A stretch of 64,000 nt of DNA from Acidobacteriota bacterium (GTDB taxonomy: Bacteria > Acidobacteriota > Vicinamibacteria > Vicinamibacterales > JAKQTR01): assembly GCA_026393755.1 (NCBI GenBank), contig JAPKZO010000005.1, positions 1 through 64,000 on the forward strand, read 5' to 3'. This document shows positions 61,219-64,000 of this stretch, one piece after another. Under the pieces are notes generated by a model. That model was not told the DNA's origin, did no database searches, and was given only the letters and a program-made list of their open reading frames with translations. Position 1 is the stretch's first letter, and the number at the start of each line of letters is the position of its first letter. The translations under genes and the position numbers were made by a program.

Positions 61219-62054
61219 GTCACCACCTCCACGCCGCGCACGCGCCGTTCCAGCACGAAGAGGGCGAGCGCCACCGTCGCAACCAAGGCAAGCACAGTGG
61301 CCAGCCCGGACGTCTCGAACCGGCCCGGCAGCCGGAAGATCAGGTAGGACAGCCGAGCCAGATTGGTCGACACGGCCATCCAGGAAAAGGAACTGTCCTG
61401 GGTGACGGCGTACACGACGCTGTAGAGGGCCTGCGTAAAGAAGATGATGCCCGCATACATGATGCCGACGAATCGCGCGCTCTTCGAGAGCGACGACAGC
61501 GCGAGCATGACCAGTCCCAGCACCGTCGTCTCGATCCCGGTGTAGACCAGAATCGCCGGCAGGATGAAGAAGTTGGACGAGATGAACGTCAGGTTGCCGG
61601 CGAACACAATCTGGACCACGACGAGCATGGTCGCGGGCAGCCAGGTCACCAGCAGCAGAAAGAAGGCCAGCACGGCGAACTTGCCGGCGATGTACTCGGC
61701 GCGATCGAGCGGTTTGGCCAGGTAGATCTGCAGCGCGTTGGCGCGCATGTCGTTGGCGATGAGCCCGGCGCCGGTGAAGATCGTGATGAAGAAGACGAAG
61801 ACGCCCTGTTGCTCGAGGAACGAGCGGAACATCTCCGGTGAAGGCGACAGGATCGACATCTGCGGAAAGTTCGCCGCAAGGTACAGCATGACCGACCGAT
61901 AAAAGAACGGCAGCCAGGCGACGATCAACAGGCCGAGAAACGCCCTCTTCTTCAGCATGTTCCTGACGCCCGCGGCCGCGATCACGGTCCACGCACGTCC
62001 GCTGGGCGAGCGCTGGCCTTTGTAGCGGCGGTAACTCTGATCGTGGATGGGCAC
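61215..62054 (-). CDS. ABC-2 type transporter permease
   Basis: A 279-residue membrane protein with six segments. IANDMRANALQIYLAKPLDR is the ABC-2 permease motif, with AEYIAGKFAVLAFFLLLVTW after it. It is coupled to the flanking ATPase genes by 4 and 3 nt. It differs in sequence from the permease at 59402, so the two are paralogous partners or halves of one exporter. Confidence 0.9.
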   Translation of the reverse strand: MPIHDQSYRRYKGQRSPSGRAWTVIAAAGVRNMLKKRAFLGLLIVAWLPFFYRSVMLYLAANFPQMSILSPSPEMFRSFLEQQGVFVFFITIFTGAGLIANDMRANALQIYLAKPLDRAEYIAGKFAVLAFFLLLVTWLPATMLVVVQIVFAGNLTFISSNFFILPAILVYTGIETTVLGLVMLALSSLSKSARFVGIMYAGIIFFTQALYSVVYAVTQDSSFSWMAVSTNLARLSYLIFRLPGRFETSGLATVLALVATVALALFVLERRVRGVEVVT

Positions 62055-62057
62055 GGC

Positions 62058-62996
62058 CTACTCCTCGCCCACCGCTTGGGCAAACACGTCTTCGAGCGTC
62101 GGGACACTCGGCCGCAGGTGGCGCACCTGCATGCCTTCGCGGGCGGCGAGCTGGAACAGTGCCAGCGCCCCTTTGTCGTCGGGCACGAACACACGCATGA
62201 TGTCGTCCTCGGCCGCCTTGCTCACCATCCCTGCGGCCTCGAGCACGCGGGCAAACGCAACCCGATCGCCCTTGACGCGCAGTTCGAAGGCGCTGCCGCG
62301 CGGCCCCTTGAGGTCGTCAATCGGACCCTGCGTCGCGATGCGGGCCTGGTGCAACACGACGACGTGATTGCAGGTGTACTCGACGTCTGGCAGCAGATGC
62401 GACGAGAGAATCAGGTTGACGCCCTTGTTGTGCGCGAGATCCCTGATGAGCTCCAGCATCTCCTCCCGCCCCTTCGGATCCATGCCGTTGGTCGGTTCGT
62501 CGAGAAACAGCAGATCGGGATCGTGCACGAGCGCCTGGGCCAGCTTGATCCTCTGCTTCATCCCTGTCGAATAGGTCTCGACGTTCCGGTAGCGCGCCTC
62601 GCCAAGACCGACGTACTGCAGCACCTCGTGAGCGCGCTGCATCGCATCGACGTGAGGCAGCCCCCCCAGCTGGCCGCAGTACGCCACAAATGAGACCGCG
62701 TTCATCCCGGGGATGTGAGCGTCGATCTCGGGCATGTATCCGAGCCTGGCGCGAATCGCGGACGGCGATACGGCCACATCGAGACCAAGCACCTGCATCC
62801 GTCCACTTGTAGGCTTGACGAAGCCGAGCAGCGCCTTGAGCAGCGTGGACTTGCCGGCGCCGTTGGGCCCGAGCAAGCCGACCGCGCCGGCCGGGAATGC
62901 GGCAGTGACATCGAGCAGCGCCGCCTGCTTGCCGTAGACAACTGAGAGGTGCTCAATCTGGACGATGGCGTCGGCAGGTGGATCGGTCATATTCAT
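62058..62996 (-). CDS. ABC transporter ATP-binding protein
   Basis: A 312-residue ABC ATPase. Walker A GPNGAGKST, Q-loop YMPEIDAHIPGM, signature YSTGMKQRIKLAQAL, Walker B LLFLDEP and SSHLLPDVEY are all intact. The C-terminal part is about 90 residues. ATG at 62996 is used; M3 (62990) is equally possible. It is first in the run ATPase, permease, ATPase, permease. Confidence 0.93.
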   Translation of the reverse strand: MNMTDPPADAIVQIEHLSVVYGKQAALLDVTAAFPAGAVGLLGPNGAGKSTLLKALLGFVKPTSGRMQVLGLDVAVSPSAIRARLGYMPEIDAHIPGMNAVSFVAYCGQLGGLPHVDAMQRAHEVLQYVGLGEARYRNVETYSTGMKQRIKLAQALVHDPDLLFLDEPTNGMDPKGREEMLELIRDLAHNKGVNLILSSHLLPDVEYTCNHVVVLHQARIATQGPIDDLKGPRGSAFELRVKGDRVAFARVLEAAGMVSKAAEDDIMRVFVPDDKGALALFQLAAREGMQVRHLRPSVPTLEDVFAQAVGEE

Positions 62997-63123
62997 CAGA
63001 TAGATACGAGGACTCGGAGCACTCGGTTCGAATTCTTCCCTCGTGCTTGTCGCACGGGGCTCTGGAACAGGGATTAGGCGTCGGGGGTCAGGGGTTAGCC
63101 AATCGCGAATCCCTACCGTCCCG

Positions 63124-63693
63124 TCAGAGCGTCCCCCGCAGCCCCAACTCGTCCGCCTTCTCCCGCATGAAGGCAATGACGCTTGCGACGTGCTCGTCGA
63201 GCGGCAGACCAATCTCTTCGGCGCCACGGCGCAGGTCGTCCCGGTTGACCGCGCGCGCGAAGGCCTTTTCCTTCATCCGCTTCACCACCGACTTCGCCTC
63301 CAGATCCATCAGGCTCTTCGATGGACGCACCAGCGCGGCGGCGGTCACGAATCCAGCGAGTTCGTCGCACGCGAACAACGTGTGCTCGAGCCGCGTCTCG
63401 CGCGCGACGCCGGTATGGTCGGCGTGGGAGAGGACGGCGCGCACCAGCCACTCGGGGTAGCCCCGCTCACGCAGGACCTCGGCCCCGCGAAAAGGATGGT
63501 CCGTGAGATCCGGATAGCGGTCGTAGTCGAAGTCGTGGAGGAGCGCGGCGACGCCCCAGGCCTCCTCATCCTCGCCGAACCGTCGGGCGTAGCCACGGAC
63601 CGCGGCCTCCACCGCCAGCGCATGTTTGCGCAGGCTCTCGTTCTGCGTGTATTCGGTCAACAGGGCCCAGGCTGCATCGCGCGTCGGTGTCAT
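63124..63693 (-). CDS. HD domain hydrolase
   Basis: A 189-residue HD-superfamily phosphohydrolase. H24 in LRKHALAVEAAVRGYARRFG, HD 53-54 in ALLHDFDYDRYPD, H90 and H93 in SHADHTG give a complete metal site. Small members of this group act on nucleotides; the actual substrate is unknown. The gene is divergent from the TauE/SafE gene. Confidence 0.88.
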   Translation of the reverse strand: MTPTRDAAWALLTEYTQNESLRKHALAVEAAVRGYARRFGEDEEAWGVAALLHDFDYDRYPDLTDHPFRGAEVLRERGYPEWLVRAVLSHADHTGVARETRLEHTLFACDELAGFVTAAALVRPSKSLMDLEAKSVVKRMKEKAFARAVNRDDLRRGAEEIGLPLDEHVASVIAFMREKADELGLRGTL

Positions 63694-63771
63694 CTATTCC
63701 CCCGGCGGCATGATATATTCGCCCGACAATTGCCGCAACGAGTCTGTTCCCTGTTCCACACGGAGGCGCGA

Positions 63772-64000
63772 GTGATTACGGCGCTTTTTATCGCACTGGG
63801 GTTTCTAGCCGTTCTGTTCATCGCGGTGTGGATCAGCGAGGTGCGAAGGCACCCCGACATGCCCGATCCCGGCGCGCCGGACGCCGAACGCGTCGCGGTG
63901 GGCTTCTTTGCCAACTTCTTTGACGCGCTCGGCATCGGGAGCTTCGCCACCACCACCACTTACGTCCGGCTCCGGAAGTTGGTCGCCGACGAACTGATCC
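63772..64000 (+). CDS. TauE/SafE family permease, 5' part only
   Basis: The first 76 codons of a membrane protein that continues past the window. GTG at 63772 has GGAGG 5 nt upstream. The predicted N-terminus VITALFIALGFLAVLFIAVW is followed by EVRRHPDMPD and the conserved GFFANFFDALGIGSFATTTT, then RLRKLVADELI, which is the opening of the TauE/SafE sulfonate/sulfite exporter family. The family exchanges or exports small anions across the inner membrane. Partial at the edge. Confidence 0.85.
   Translation, partial: MITALFIALGFLAVLFIAVWISEVRRHPDMPDPGAPDAERVAVGFFANFFDALGIGSFATTTTYVRLRKLVADELI

Overview
The window is GC-rich chromosomal DNA that is almost fully coding. It most likely comes from an Acidobacteriota member, perhaps of the Vicinamibacteria type. 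The clues are a fragment of the acidobacterial VWFA-related family, an Oar-like TonB-dependent receptor with a carboxypeptidase-regulatory domain, and general protein style; no rRNA or tRNA confirms it. All names come from reading motifs and gene order by eye, without database searches.

1-10033 is a defence block. A type I-E CRISPR array enters from the left edge and ends at 105. Next to it, on the minus strand, is a complete cas operon (cas3, casA, casB, cas6e, cas7e, cas5e, cas1, cas2). It ends in an extra gene for a DEDDy-type, YprB-like exonuclease that overlaps cas2 and runs up to the CRISPR leader. The operon has a well-formed promoter with two tandem 12-bp repeats just upstream of its -35 box. 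A divergent hicBA toxin-antitoxin pair follows.

10232-16918 holds an MgtC/DUF4010 membrane protein, YvcK, a nucleotidyltransferase-like protein of unknown role, a TPM-domain protein, LemA and glycogen debranching enzyme GlgX. 16970-21512 is a group 3b-like NAD(P)-linked [NiFe]-hydrogenase operon in the order hydB, CNBD gene, hydG, hydD, hydA. 21605-29409 holds two large GT-C-like membrane proteins around a DinB-like protein, an M20 amidohydrolase and a YheT-type hydrolase.

29631-34816 is an energy module: indolepyruvate oxidoreductase IorA (without its ferredoxin domain) and IorB, an ADP-forming acyl-CoA synthetase that could conserve the thioester energy as ATP, and a transglutaminase-like protein. 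34891-40684 holds the TonB-dependent receptor, a truncated VWFA gene, small hypotheticals, an SPFH protein with a ribbon-helix-helix partner, and a TlpA-like thioredoxin. 40872-44015 encodes a peptidase/propeller/outer-membrane-barrel fusion. 44106-45448 is an isolated nuoI-nuoB-ferredoxin group.

45513-50730 runs from a metallo-hydrolase through lipA to pyruvate dehydrogenase E1 alpha, E1 beta and E2. 50693-57007 carries a PLP dehydratase, a LON-domain protein and an acyl-CoA/folate group (folE, 3-hydroxybutyryl-CoA dehydrogenase, thiolase, isopropylmalate-type dehydrogenase). 57212-64000 has a PilZ protein, a GGCT-like protein, a membrane-anchored hypothetical, two tandem ABC-2 exporter modules, an HD hydrolase and the start of a TauE/SafE permease.

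Several genes have a TAnnnT box only 6-9 nt before the start codon, which suggests leaderless transcripts. Convergent gene pairs are often separated by palindromes or hairpins.
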